The notes under the pieces: generated by a model
What the model was told of the DNA's origin: nothing
The model's input: the letters and a program-made list of their open reading frames with translations, nothing else
Database searches by the model: none
Assembly: GCF_964340395.1 (NCBI RefSeq)
Contig: NC_135560.1
Location: 10,175,098-10,239,097, forward strand
DNA length: 64,000 nt
Source: Glandiceps talaboti
Taxonomy: Eukaryota; Hemichordata; Enteropneusta; Spengelidae
Direction: 5' to 3'
In this document: positions 42,001-54,200 of the stretch, piece after piece
Position numbering within the stretch: position 1 is the stretch's first letter
How the letters are laid out: each line of letters begins with the position of its first letter
Translations under genes and position numbers: made by a program

Positions 42001-45000
42001 ACTCAAAAAATACATGTACACTTTGGATTAGGGTATTAACAACAAAAGCTGCATACATGTTGGGTTGACTGGCAGAACAGTAATATAATGGAATTAACTG
42101 ATTTTGTACTTGATATCCAGCAGGACTAAGTATTCAACATGACAGAATCAGACTGTGTACAACATGCCACTGCACAAACTTCATGAACGTCACTTCTTTA
42201 ACCCGACATGTGCACAAGTACGCACAGTATTTGACATACTAATGTTGTAAATTTTGGTTGTTGTTGCGTAAATAAGCCAGTAAACTGTTGCATATAATAG
42301 ACTTTCTGATAAAGAAGTAAAAAAGTCACCTAGTCTTGACTCATAAGTTGTGGAAAAATTATCTTGCTCTTTTAAATTGAGGTATATATTGATAAAAATT
42401 GTGGATAAAATTTTTGTTTTGTATAGTAAAACTTTAAGTACTGCTACGAAGTAAAAACACAGAATACACAGAATGTCTTAGTAAATAATAATATCTGATA
42501 TTATTATTATTAATACTTAGTAGGTAGAAAGAAAACTGCCATTTGAATATGCAGCATAAATTACTCCCCCCCAAAAGATGAACTCAACTTGTGTCCCTTT
42601 AACAGAGTATATAGTTAAAGACTTACCCATCCATAAATAATAACACATTTTCACTGTTCTTTGGAATTCCAATGGTATATCTACTGCAAAGTCTTGATAG
42701 AAGCATGGTCCTACTGGGCACTTTTCCGGCAGTGGTGGCCAATTATTTGCCCGGGCTAAAAACAGACAATGGAAATTACCCTAAAATTTAATTGTTCAAG
42801 GTTTATGATGCATTCTCTTTTTAATTGCTATACTGGTTTCCAATACTGAATGTTACAAGTTTTTATACTGTAAACCTAGATATTTCGATACTAGAAAATG
42901 TTGCGGTTTTAGTCTTCAGCTAGTTCTCAGACTTATTTTTACTAATTACCAGAATGTTACATTGTGTTTATATACAAGAAGGCATTTGTGTTCATGTACA
43001 AGAAGGAATTTTAGTCACTACTTATTTATCCATTTTTGTTTTCCAGCGAATTAAGCAAAAACAAGTCTTTAAAGAAAAAGTCCAGGTTTACAGTATTGTT
43101 CAGGGATATCAAAAATACAATACACGTACCAGTGGGGAAAGAGAAACATGATGAATTAAATATTTTATACATTTGGGTAACAAAATTTTCAACAACAAAA
43201 AATAAGATTAAGAAACAAATTTTGTTTGAAACAGTTAAAATGAGGACATGTGATTGTAGGAAGTAACAAAAGCACTGCAGTGCAAATACCACTAGTACGC
43301 GAATGCATCGGATCAAGTAATCTCTGGTACATATAAGCGTAAGTAATAATATGTATTATTGATATGTTTCCTACAACCTAGTACTAGTAGTGCCATGGTA
43401 ATGAAATTAATTCCATCTACATATAATGCCGTTTTACCTGATCTGTAAGTGTGTAATCATGTATAAATGTGTTCTAGTGAATAGTTCAAGCAGTGTTAGC
43501 AAAAATGTGCATAGCAGACGTAAAGAAATAATGAGCAAGCACTGCTCAGTGCTACTGCTCTTCATGTACAAACAGACTCAAGTCGCTATTCACTGCCTTG
43601 AACACATACCATCACTATAGCGAGGTATAATTAATGGCAAGTAATAATCAACGTTAGTACTCAGTAATCAATTTGCCATTTGTCAGACCTAAGGCTTTCA
43701 GTTACTATATACATATACATGTGTCAAATATTGTTACAATCAATCTCATTAGCTTGACCTAAATCTTAAACAAATCATAACACAGGCTTTACACATCATA
43801 ATCATCAGGTTTACATATAATGATATATACTAGTTTCTTCAATTTCAATTTCAGTAAAAACATGTTTTTGATCTGTTCATATATATCAGCTCTACCTATA
43901 TACTAGTTCATTCATTTTCATTTACATCTTTCTGATCTGTTCAGTCATCATATACAGCTATCATTAGTTCCTTTAATTTTCATTTCAGTAAAACATGTTT
44001 CTGATCTGTTCAGTCATCGTAATTCTAATCAGCTATCGATAGCTCCTTCAATATTTGATTCAGTAAGACATATTTCTGATCTGTTCAGTCACCTTTACAA
44101 AATCACTTAGCTACCACTAGTTCCTTCAATGATTGATAATTAAATTTTCAATAATTTCAGTGTTATAACTTTGCTATTGTTCCACTGTACTGAATAAATA
44201 ATTGGTTTCCAAACCACTACCTTTGATTGGACAGAAACAATTATTTTTTTCTTGAAACGATTTATTTTTATTTCTCTTTCATGTAACCCAGTCTTTTACT
44301 ACAATTCATGCAAGAAAATACATGAAGGTATATTTAATAAATGAAGTTTCAGTTAGAATTTCAGACATGACTGCATCACATAATTTCTTTTCCTCCGACA
44401 TTTCTTATTCATTTAATAAATATTTGCCTGACGGATATGGCACAACAGAGTGAGAAAGTAATGAAAATTTGCTTTTCTGTCAAAAGTCGTACATTTCTGA
44501 TCACCATTTTGAAAGACTAATTTTTATGGAAGAAGAAAGAGAGAAGACTCACGGTTATAATTGAGACTTTTCATTTCATTTTCCTTTCTTTGTAACTCTG
44601 CTGCTTTCCTTTCCAGTTCTTCTTGCCTTCTCATTAAATCATCTTGTCCTGGTGGCTGGAAGGTAAAATTTGCTAAAATGAATCTTTGATTCTAAAACTA
44701 TTATAACATGCATGAGCCAGGTTCAACAAAAAATATGGAATATATACTCTGGTCGTTCTATGTCATGACAATGTGTGTCTATGTCACAACAGTGCATGGT
44801 TACATCATTGGTTCTGCTGTGTTCGGCATATGAGTCAAAACACTCAAAACTGCCATTACTTTCCCCTATCTTTTAAAATATCACTGGCAATGGTATAATT
44901 ATATTATTCCCCAATATTTTTCTTCATTCAGCTGGAAAATACTCGTGACCTAAGGGTTGTCACTACAAGTCACTAGACGAGTAGTGACAAAGGCCCCTTA

Positions 45001-48000
45001 TTATCCATACTTCTGTGGTAAATAAGCAATAACAAATCATTAATTTAATATATCCCTGCAGGGTTATACATAACCAGAAAATTGAATCCAATGTCTTGAC
45101 TTGCGGATAACACTACATAGCCTCATGTTATCTGTTCTGACTGTAAGCTGACATGACATTCCACTTTTAAACTCTACAGGAGATCTTATGATTGCAATGT
45201 ACTACTAATTTACACTGATGCAAGTCTGCTGGTGGGAATATATAGTCTGACATTCCCTTAGGAAGACAAGTCCATGGATTAACGTTTTTGCAATGCTTTT
45301 AGCTCAAAGGCAGTTGAAATTACAATCTAACATTGTGTTACCTCCAAGTTACTTGAGATTATGTTAGTGTTGGATGAATGTGTATTGAAAGTACAAATTT
45401 ATCTTGCTTCTAAAATGAATTACAGCTTTTGGATGTTTGGTATCACAGGTCACTGCTTATGCTCTCATGTAGTAAATATACAAGGAGCCATATGATTTCA
45501 CAATTACAAAGGCCATATTTTAGACCACAGGTTCTTTAGCCTTGGATTAGTGTATACGGAAAGTACATATGTGCTAATAATACTCACAAAATAGGCAATC
45601 TAAATGAAAATTGCAATACTAGTTATTATTTTGTAACAAAGTGAACTAACAAAAAATATCATAACCTGTCATGTAAAGGGCTTGATTTGAAATATGTGAA
45701 ATGCTTCAGTGCAAATACAAAGGAAAACCTTATTACATTTTAAGCATGATAATATATACTTGTGGTGAACTACAAACAGATCTGTCAAATTTGATCCATT
45801 GAAATTCTATGAACAAACACATATGTTTAAGCACTACTGGAAAAGAACAAAAAATATTTTTTCATCCAGTAAAATTATTGTCACTAAAGCAAAATACTTC
45901 AATCATAACGGAATAACTGGTTTTCTGAAAAAAGAACCCCAAGCACGATAGAATGTGTCATCATCACTTTTTTGTTATCAATCATGTAGGCACTGAAAAC
46001 AAGTACAGAATATACATAGATATAATCCTCATATTTTATTCACAAGACAGACACATATAATGAGATTACATTTTCTTCAAGTCAGTGAGGTGGCTGAAAA
46101 GATTAAAGGCAAGTCTAATATGATAAAAAATCCCCCCCCCCCCATTTCAATATGGTAAATTTACAAGTGTAGCCTATCTGATAAGAGAAACTATAACAAT
46201 GTCATTGGTCAGACTTCACAATCTTTAGGATGGTGACTCATCATAATATTCACTAAAAGTCACATGAAACTTGCTGATTGAAGTCACATGAAACTTGCCA
46301 ATCAATGAGTCACTCAGGTAAATGCTTTGAAGTTATTCTTTGACAGAAGTCACATGAAAATGTTGACAAAATATGACTCATTTGAAAAAGTGTTAAAAAT
46401 ATGATCACTGTGCCCCTATGTTCACCTAAACTTTTTGGGGTAATTAGGTATTTGGGCCAGTGACCATTTCAACAGCTGCATACTGGATACCAAAGGAAGG
46501 TACTCCCTGCTCCGAATGATAAGCCACTGATATTGATAACTATGATGTAAATAGCTCATGGAAGTTTGTGACTGTTTTGATACAGTTTAGATTTTAACTT
46601 ATGTGGTTTGCAATTTTTTTTATTTATTATGTATGTGTGAGGGGGTATGGATGGGGGGGGGGGGGGGTTTACTGGAAAAAATCACCAGATAGCATGTTGC
46701 CTTCAGTTCAAATATTGAATGTGTGAACTGAGAGTTGGTCTTTAAATTCATTTGCCCATTGATGGTGATTCTTTACTGACACTTGAATTCATACTCAAAT
46801 TTTGTTCTTTATCTGTTTTGTAGTAGCATGCTACTTCATGGAAATGATAAAAGCCATTTTGCGAAACGTTGTATGACAACCATATATAAAACTTGTCAAG
46901 ATATCGAAGAAACAAGCTTATCATACATTTTAAATATAGAAAAATAAAGTATTATTATTTGACTCTAAAATGTATATCAGTTTCTCGCACAACAAATTCA
47001 TGACTAAGATATTACTTCCCAATGAATCTTCTACATTCAACCAGGAAAATTATGATTGACCTAAGGGGCCTTCTTACTACGACTCACGAGACGAGTAGTG
47101 ACAAACCCTTAGGTGAGGAGTATTTCTGGCTGAATGAACTAAGTAAAATGTTGGGGAATAATATAATTATAACTCCTCACGCATAATTATGAAATATCGG
47201 GCAAAAATAATGGCAATTTGAAATGTTTGGACCCATATTTTGGACACCACAAAAACCAGTGATGTACGTAGACATGGGTTGTCGTGACATAAAGCGACCA
47301 GGGTATATAATCCATATATTCTGTTTGAGGAGAATTACTTGGCTTAAGTATGGTATAATACTGTTTATCAAGTGAACACCATCTTTACTCCACAAGCACT
47401 GTAATGTAATCAGAGGCCTTCATTGAGAGTGCACGTACATGTAGGTTTAATCTGTATAGTTCTAAATACTCTTTACTAAGAATGTCCTTGTCCTAATCAA
47501 ATTCATGTGATGTATGTGAGAGAGATGTACACAAATATGTCAACTTACAGGCTGTGCTGCTGTGGGCGTGTATGCTGGTGGTTCTTCTGTTGGCATCATT
47601 ACAGCAGGTGAAGGATCTGGTTTCTTTGGGGGAGGTACAACTGGAGTAGTTTTTGCACCCTGTATGTAGAAACATTCATTTTTATTTACTATGAAAGAAG
47701 ACACATGTATCAATAGAAAGCCATTTATCAGGATGTTACAAGTATTACTTGTCAAATATCAACAAGTCAAGGTCTCCTTAACTAAGCTGATGATAAACAA
47801 AACTTCCTCTACTGATATCAGTATCTTCATGCAGAAAACAAAGGGAAGGCAAGACTGATATATGATACAGTAACCACTAGAATAATACCACTTTCAAATC
47901 ATATATACAACAAGTTAAGGAAGGAAGTTGATTTTTAAGGAGAATTTCAAGGATCACAAAGGTAAACAATAAACAAAGGAAACATACTGAAGAAGGTTTG

Positions 48001-50700
48001 GTGGTCTGTGCATTGTCTGCAAATGGGTTAAAATCATCAAGGCCGGCTCTCTGACCACCAGCTGTAGCCTGCTGCACAGAGGGATCCTGTAAACAATCAG
48101 TATAGCTATACATCACTACATTCTCACAACACAGTACAGAATATAAACATGCATTACAACAATAATGAATACACAAGGACAACATCAAGGCTGTTCAAAG
48201 ATCATGAACATCAAGGCTGTTCAAAGATCATGAAAAAACAGATTATCAATGTAAAAAAAAACAACATTTTTATTTGGGGGGGGGGGTGATGATTGGTACA
48301 GGAGATTCCTTTAAAACTTTACGGTCATGCAAAAAGTCATTTTAGATGAATTTTATTCAGAAATTCAGCAATTTCTCTGGAAAAATTAACTATGGCGTCC
48401 CTCTAATTGTAATTTGTATTTTATAAAATCTTGAAGTCTGATGACTTCGTTATTTGAAAACTTTGCACTGTTATCTACCATAAATATAAAATATGTATGT
48501 AATATATATATATATATGTTATCTAACATAAATACTACTAGTACATGTGTCTAATAATATGCGAACATACTGTGGCATTAATCATCCAAATTGAACAATG
48601 TGAACAAACAGAAAAAAATGCTGTTTGAATGGGGTATGGTTTTAATCAAATATAAGTATAAGTATATTAAAACCATTATTAAATATATCACAAGAGCCTC
48701 CCCCCCCATCGATTCTCAAATGTAATTCTTCTTTGTGACTTTCAAATTATAAGACATTTACCTGCATGCAAGAATGATTTTGATAAGAGAATTTTTTTGT
48801 TTTCACAGATATGTTTTAAGACAAAGTCATCAATTTTCCCTGCTTTCCATCCTGACTTTTTGTTCGCAGATCTTGCTATACGTACCTCATACATTTTCTT
48901 TTCGTAAAAATACTTTGATGAGAAACTTAGCTGACAAAGTTCTATACTGACGGCATTTCAAAATAGTATCTTTGCAATCTTATGAGATTAAATTTTGAAG
49001 AGCAGAAAGCCATATCCTTTGAAATGTCATGTATTTACCTAAAAGGTGAAGGTCATGAAAAACTGTCTGGCATCTCCTACTATGTTATTCATACATTGGG
49101 TAGAAATTCTAGCACTACACATTACAAAATAGGGAAAGTGGTCACTTCAGACTACTGACACAAATACATATATTTCATATGAGGATCATTATTACAAGGA
49201 TGTTCATTCATAGTCAAAATCTGGGGACGAGAGTTCAATTTTGGACTATGCTGACTTGAACAATGTAGCTTTGTCTTGCTCTCACTATTCTAAGTCTTTT
49301 GGAGTGGTTCAGAGAGCATGAATGAAAAGCCACACACATGACAGAACAATGGAACCCTTCATAAAGCCACAAGGTACACCTAGGTGAAATTTATGACTTT
49401 CAAACAAGGTGTGAACTGTTGAACAATTTTGTAGCTGATCAGAAATGTATGTAACTTTAAAATGACAAAATATGCATGTGTGCAGTTTCATACACTGCAA
49501 ATATATTACCTTTATCAGATTACATAAAGATATGCATATTTCAAATACTTCTACATAATCCTGTTAGTGTTACTGCATTTACTATTGTTGATAACACAAG
49601 TTCAGACATTATATATGGTATCTGACATTAGAAGACTCAGAAGAGATCTCTGCTATCACTTCATTTTATACAATAACAATATTCCATGTGATTTCGTGTC
49701 AAGTATGTCCACACGACCTTTTGAACAGATTGTTTATTTTGACAAATGATGCCTTTAATTTACTACATTGTGTGAAGTGGTTCCACAGATAAGTAGTTAT
49801 TTAAAATCTGTCAATGCTGAGGATGTACCTAATCCTTAATATGATGATTACAATATGAAATGATAAGAATTGTGAATTTAATTAAGGAAAACACTCTGCT
49901 TTAGACGTTACATGGGATGGTCCACCAATTGCCACATTTTTTCTATTGTAGTCTTTAGGTTACGATGTCTGGCAGTTTTACATGAACAGGGACAACACTA
50001 AACATCCTGTTCATGAAGGGCGACATTTGCAAGTAGTCAAAACACAGGAAATTACATGACCTTCCACGAAGGTTCATCAAAACTGGGCGAAAGATATCAC
50101 TTGAACGAAACAACTGTATGTGAAAATACAAGATATCGATTCAAAAATGTCGATTTATAGCGTTACATCGTACACGAAACCAATATATTCAGGTGGGCAG
50201 TGCCAGTGGCCGTTGACGTAACATTTTGTGAAACCGCGTTCTTCATTTAAAAAAAAATCAACGTGTGCATAAAAATACGAGATTGCAGTCTGAATGAAAC
50301 GTCGAAGCACAGCGTGCACAAAGATTCAAAATATCTTTCCACGTCAAGAAAAAATACAACAATCGGCCACATACACACAACGTAATACCGTTACAATACA
50401 ATGACATCGCTACTGAAATTATTGAAATGAGGAAGTTTTATGGTTACACCTATTTTACAAATATTTCTTCTGTACTTGCGAAAAGTCACGTCGGTCAAAT
50501 TGGGAACAGATGTTACAGAAACAGTTACATTTTTCAACTGTATGGTAACCCTAATCATGTTATCGACTGTTGTTTTTTCCTGTCTGAGGCGAACAAGCAA
50601 AAGCGACAGACGGTGTGTCCTGCATCTTCGGTTCACTTACCTGCCATGGGTTGGCCCCTGCTTCTGGGTCCGCGAACGGATTACTATCAAACTCCGACAT
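33871..50700 (-). CDS. Secretory carrier-associated membrane protein (SCAMP)
   Basis: Complete gene. Coding exons in order: 50641-50700, 47988-48086, 47549-47659, 44553-44655, 42627-42755, 41810-41972, 7a 40802-40903 or 7b 40620-40721, 8a 39014-39149 or 8b 37641-37758, and 33871-34047. All junctions are GT-AG and phase-compatible, giving 359 aa (8a) or 353 aa (8b), near the usual 330-350. SCAMPs are four-span proteins of Golgi, endosomal and secretory membranes acting in vesicle traffic and fusion-pore formation. Seen: NPF motifs at residues 7-9 and 40-42 (EH-domain ligands); a Pro-rich stretch with PPAY at 80-83 (Nedd4-type WW ligand); a coiled coil at 94-120; then NNWPPLP, four hydrophobic segments (about 160-185, 195-214, 230-250, 275-298) and the signature E-peptide [11 protein letters not shown] at 212-222. 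The C-tail [19 protein letters not shown] is typical. It is closest to the long SCAMP1/2/3 type. Confidence 0.97.
34873..35140. mobile_element. Foldback element in the last SCAMP intron
   Basis: Arms of about 88 bp (34873-34965 and 35052-35140) are inverted copies sharing 'cttttgattgagaaaca' and 'atcacttgtccttcttc'. The loop is about 86 bp. A related one-armed copy is at 6175-6375. Confidence 0.75.
36798..37275. mobile_element. hAT-type MITE remnant split by a second MITE
   Basis: CAGTGTTCCCTCTAAGCCAA at 36798 begins a copy of the family seen whole at 60270-60439 (opposite orientation). At 36891 it is interrupted by a 354-bp element (to 37244), after which the host copy resumes ('actatgtgtcgagtcacaag'). 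Its right end is lost. It lies in the last SCAMP intron. Confidence 0.7.
36891..37244. mobile_element. Nested MITE with about 68-bp inverted ends
   Basis: Ends TAGTCTAGGTGCTAT and ATAGCACCTAGACTA open inverted repeats of about 68 bp that also include 'gtggcatc' and 'gtctagctca'. The flanks repeat ACTATG on both sides, consistent with a 6-bp target-site duplication. The superfamily is uncertain. Confidence 0.7.
37641..37758 (-). CDS. SCAMP alternative exon 8b (fourth membrane segment)
   Basis: 118 nt with acceptor ATAAACCCAG and donor AGG|GTAATG. It begins T-GGT-TGG, completing the same split codon (Cys) as 8a, and ends in phase 0 before VHSLYR. It encodes [10 protein letters not shown] and a hydrophobic segment ([19 protein letters not shown]) ending LLRR. 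Compared with 8a it has a shorter lumenal loop (no DASGDAG) and a basic end RR in place of KK. The same start and end phase and homologous position mark it as a duplicated alternative exon; I see no stop or broken splice site. Confidence 0.85.
37971..38170. mobile_element. Foldback element between SCAMP exons 8a and 8b
   Basis: Arms of about 80 bp (37971-38058 and 38092-38170) are inverted imperfect copies sharing CTGTTCAGACAC, 'ttggtgctg' and 'aagtta'. The ends read roughly CCCTGTTCAGAC. It lies 213 bp upstream of exon 8b in the sense of transcription, so an intronic RNA hairpin would form there. Confidence 0.7.
38926..39009. repeat. (GT)n on plus / (CA)n in the SCAMP transcript
   Basis: About 40 GT repeats. 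In the SCAMP sense strand the CA repeat starts four nucleotides after the exon 8a donor (AAG|GTACAACACA). Confidence 0.97.
39014..39149 (-). CDS. SCAMP alternative exon 8a (fourth membrane segment)
   Basis: 136 nt, acceptor TTTTTTTCCATAG, donor AAG|GTACAA. It encodes [17 protein letters not shown], a membrane segment ([20 protein letters not shown]) and ends MLKK before VHSLYR. Its 136 nt and the 118 nt of 8b both equal 1 modulo 3, so exactly one must be used to keep frame. Double inclusion would read W-L-D-H-stop at the start of 8b. This copy looks more like vertebrate SCAMP1-type sequence (LFT-AV---M-KKV). Confidence 0.93.
40165..40275 (+). other. G-run cluster in a SCAMP intron
   Basis: Repeated GGGGATGNGAT units with runs of four to twelve G on the plus strand (C-rich in the SCAMP RNA), in the intron between 7b and 8a. 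Quadruplex formation in DNA is plausible. Confidence 0.6.
40620..40721 (-). CDS. SCAMP alternative exon 7b (third membrane segment)
   Basis: 102 nt with acceptor CATGTTGCAG and donor ATG|GTAAGG. It completes Arg222 and encodes [18 protein letters not shown], then a lumenal end AIGIPGWGS plus a split Cys. The GWG-CGW signature matches vertebrate SCAMPs, suggesting this is the ancestral copy. 24 of 33 whole codons give the same residue as 7a. The phase is identical. Confidence 0.92.
40802..40903 (-). CDS. SCAMP alternative exon 7a (third membrane segment)
   Basis: 102 nt, acceptor ATCCACAG, donor ATG|GTAAGC. It encodes [18 protein letters not shown], then [15 protein letters not shown] plus a split Cys. 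It is separated from 7b by an intron of only 80 nt. Both being multiples of three, double inclusion stays in frame but would insert an extra membrane segment; exclusivity would need steric blocking or regulation. The Trp of GWG is replaced by Ser. Confidence 0.92.
43835..44150. repeat. About 80-bp tandem repeat, four diverged copies
   Basis: Units carry 'tagttccttcaatttt', 'catttcagtaaaacatg' and 'tttctgatctgttcagtcatc'. It lies in the SCAMP intron between exons 4 and 5; the repeated TTTCAG could act as decoy sites on the opposite strand only. Confidence 0.75.
44701..45000 (-). mobile_element. Palindromic dispersed element, copy 2 (reverse, truncated)
   Basis: In reverse orientation it carries the tail ('catgagccaggttcaac', 'ggtcgttctatgtcatgac', 'tactttcccctat', 'actggcaatggtataatt') and most of the palindromic head ('ccaatatttttcttcattca', 'gacctaagggttgtcact'). 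It ends at GGCCCCTTA before the second arm is complete. It lies in a SCAMP intron. Confidence 0.8.
47016..47370 (+). mobile_element. Palindromic dispersed element, copy 3
   Basis: Head 47016-47165 ('ttcccaat', 'ttgacctaaggggcctt', 'acgagtagtgaca', 'acccttaggtgag', 'ttggggaataatata') and tail to about 47370 ('ggcaatttgaaatgtttgga', 'ttgtcgtgacataaagcgac', 'gtatggtataat'). It aligns along its length with copy 4 at 61934-62293 and sits in a SCAMP intron. Confidence 0.8.
48087..50640. other. SCAMP intron 1
   Basis: No exon or strong repeat beyond a G-run (48278), a short (TA)n (48510) and a direct repeat 'catgaacatcaaggctgttc' at about 48185-48230. Toward 50.1-50.6 kb CG dinucleotides become commoner, as expected near the promoter. 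Confidence 0.6.
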
Positions 50701-51201
50701 TTCGTTTTTGACTAAACCGTCCTTACTTTACTCTGACTATCGGACTGCAGACAAATTCCTCTTGGTCTTCAATGAAAAATTCTATATTTTACAGAATTTT
50801 ATCTTCGCACTCACAAACCCAATCGACAAAATGGCTGACTTGATTGATAATGCGCCTGCGTGTCATAGTCATATGACGGAAAAGCATAACGTCATAGGCG
50901 GGTGTCAACATTAAATTGATAAAAAGTGAACATATGTTTGTGTTTTAATTAGTAAAGAGGAAAGAGAAATAATCACACGACGAAAAATTCTGCATTTTAT
51001 TTTGCAATTTCTCAAGAAAGTCACGTGAAAGGGAAACGAATATCACTACCGACGTGGCTTGATTAATATTCATTAGATGCGGTCACATGAACACTCCGCC
51101 ATCTTTGGACGTGATTGTGGTGGGAGGCAAGGCAGGAAGAATTGTCAAAATTTTACATTTTCTCTAACAAACGATACCGTCCAGCGGTTTATTCAGAGAG
51201 G
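50701..51201. promoter_or_regulatory. Divergent SCAMP / AP-3 beta promoter region
   Basis: 501 bp separate the SCAMP ATG (minus) from the AP-3 beta ATG (plus). There is no TATA box at a sensible place. CG dinucleotides are more frequent than in the introns. Sites seen: AAAATGGCTG (50828, YY1-like), TAACGTCATA (50886, CRE-like), TCACGTGA (51021-51028) and TCACATGA (51083-51090) E-boxes, and CCGCCATCTTTGG (51096-51108, YY1-like, near the likely AP-3 start). The shared-promoter role is inferred from the geometry. Confidence 0.7.
51021..51028. promoter_or_regulatory. TCACGTGA palindromic E-box
   Basis: The core of the CLEAR/TFE-MITF type E-box, inside the divergent promoter. A second MITF-like site, TCACATGA, is 55 bp further on (51083). 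Occupancy is unproven. Confidence 0.45.
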
Positions 51202-54200
51202 ATGGCTCACAACAATTCAGAACACAAGTCGTACGCTAACGAGCGCCCGCCGTCCACTGGATCAGGCGAAGCAGACATCGCCACCGACCCAGCTAGTGGA
51301 GGAATCTTCGCTGCCGACTACAAAAAGTAGGTGTTACACTGTGTAGGTCGACCTGACATATGATGTGGAAATGATTTTGTGTATTTCATCCCTCCCTTAA
51401 ATTTACATATAATATATGAAGATAATTTTGTTTCATTGTACAGGCATGAAGATTTGAAACAAATGTTGGACAGCAATAAAGATAGCCTGAAGTTGGAAGC
51501 AATGAAAAGAATTATCGGGGTAAGTGAGGGAGCCACCACAGTTGAGATTATGGACATGTTTGTATATTTTTTACTAATACCATAGATTAGTGTTTACCTA
51601 TAAACAACGAGAAAGTATGATGTCTTAGAAATTAAGTGTCGATTACAAACTCAACTATGCATTTGAAAAATTTAATGAATGACGATCAAGGCTGCATTTT
51701 ATACATGCATCACAACTTCCACATTCAGGTTGCACTTCCAGTTTCACTGTGCTTGTAAATGATTGAGCAGAGGGTGTCCTGCTCCATGCCAATCTGTGAT
51801 CATTCAGTTATGACAAGGTGGAGGGTCTATGGTTATGACATGCTGGTCCTCATACCAGGTATAATGTAGAATCAGGATGAAACCAATAACAAGGAAACAA
51901 GTTTTATTTTTTATTTACTTTTATTAGGAATGCGTACCTGAACTAGTCACATTAACAGGCTGCAAAACAAAGTGAATTAGAACCACAAATACAATATAAA
52001 CCTCAGGAAAAATCCAATACAGTACAACATAAAATAACAGCACAATAGTACAAGTCACATATCTTGCACGTCATTTGCTGCAATACATAAAAACTGAAAT
52101 TTTAACCCAAGATCTTTTCAGTTAGCCAAAGGTCTACTCTGTGTTTTCCGTGCTTGACAAATATGTATATAAGAGATAGCCACAACTTGATAAATGTTAA
52201 ATGTGCTGGAGCTGAACCAGTAATTGTGTAGCTGTCTTCTGGCTTTAACCTTGAATATTACATTCTTTTTCAACTGTTCAGAAAGAATGTAACCACTGAT
52301 AGTTGACATGCTATGGAGTGTCTGTTAGCTTATCATGATAAGTTTTAGTTTTTCTGTTACTGTTAGCCCCTTGGGCACTTCTGCTAACTTGTGACCACAG
52401 CCATGTTCACAGCCAGTAAAGATCTAGTCGTTGGTCTGCGTATGTAACCACTCGCTACCCACCAATCTCTGCTGTAGAGCACATTACTTTACAACTAAAC
52501 AGTTATATGGAATGGGAAACCAATTAACACCTTTACTATTGTTCTTTAGAGATAGTGACCTATTAGACAGTATAAGTTTACAAAGTACTAGTAGGTGCTA
52601 AGGCCAGTGATTCTGTGACAGAGTTAGTCCTTCTGTCAATAAAAAAATATAGAATATGAATTATTTGAATGCATAATTGAAAGTGTAACGTTGTTAAACT
52701 TGAATGCAGTTGCAATGGAACCAGGAAGTGAGAAGTGGTCTTAGCAAGGATAAGTCTGAATATTTCAATTATTTTTGAGTCTTGGAGACTAATTTTTCAA
52801 TGGGTGCATTATTTGTATGATTAATTGTGGATTAGAAGACTGTTTCACTTTGAATTAATCTGGGAATGTATAGATTCTTTGTAAATAGATGTTGTACTCT
52901 GTAAGTACACTGTGATGGGCGCCCTCACACATTGGTTAGCACCTTTCATGAGCCTGAAAAATAGGTTTGATGCCTTGGACATTTACAATATAACAAATAT
53001 GAAAAAGTGTTCAACGCAATAAATAAACAAGTACAAAAATGATAGTTTAACTGTTTTGTTACTCATTCACTATATTTTTCATAGTGTTTCCAAATGTAGT
53101 ATTCCTAGAAGGTTTGAATGTGATTTTGAGTTGCAAATTATTACAGGAAAGTGGCCCAGGATATGAAATTCAAGTTTGCCAACATATGACATGTATCAAC
53201 TCTTGAACCAAATTCTATAGTGTACCATGTTTGAAGAACATGCAGTATAGTATTCTATCAGTAATGTAATGTGTCTTTGCAAACCAAACCAAATATAATA
53301 GAAGTTGTAATCTTTTTCACCCAAACTTTTTATTTTATTTTGTTTGCTGAATTAAGGAGCAAAGTGTGAGAAAGTTTAATACTTTTCAATCTTGCTAGTC
53401 TTTCTTTTTGAGCCTGATAGTGTGCCAACGTAGACATGATGAAATGCCTAATGTGTTGTCGTTGCCCCCCCCCCCCCACCCACTGTATGTGGTAGTATTG
53501 CGTCAAATTGGCTTAGAGGGCACACTGCATGTCTTACACTCTTACATGATGTCATTTTCGAAGTATATGTTTAAACATGATTATTTGTTGCACTTACACT
53601 TACTTTAACATGGTGACACCAAAACTGCTCATGCGAAATGCAATGATTAGAAAATTCTGCCAAAAGTGGAATGTTTTCGAAAAGATCAGTCTTCATTCAA
53701 AAACTGAATCCATGTAAAACAGGTGAAAACTGACTGATTTGAGAATGGGCCCATGTATATGACTGAAAACGAAACAACACATAATTATTTGACCTAAGGA
53801 TAACCTCTCGACGCAAGTTGATTAAATAAATATGCGTGTTCCAGGCCATTGTGTTATGTGTGCATGTGCAACAGGATCATTTTTTTCATTTTCGACTGAA
53901 ACCTTTGTTGGTCTATCGTGTAAACACATAAAAACACATTAAAATGAAAGCAATGTCATTGATTTTTAGCGTTTTTGTGTAAATGCAGCCATACAAAAAC
54001 ATTTGAGAATAATGCTATATTGATAGTTTAGATGTTCAAACTTAAAGTACATTAGTTTAGCATTATTTGCCTTGAGAAGACAAAACATATATTATAAGAG
54101 GAAGTATAAATGTTTACATGTAATTTGACTTGGAATTTCCCATCACATAATTTGTGATGTTGTCCAGCAAGTTGGCAGACCATTTATGTTATTGTTACTT

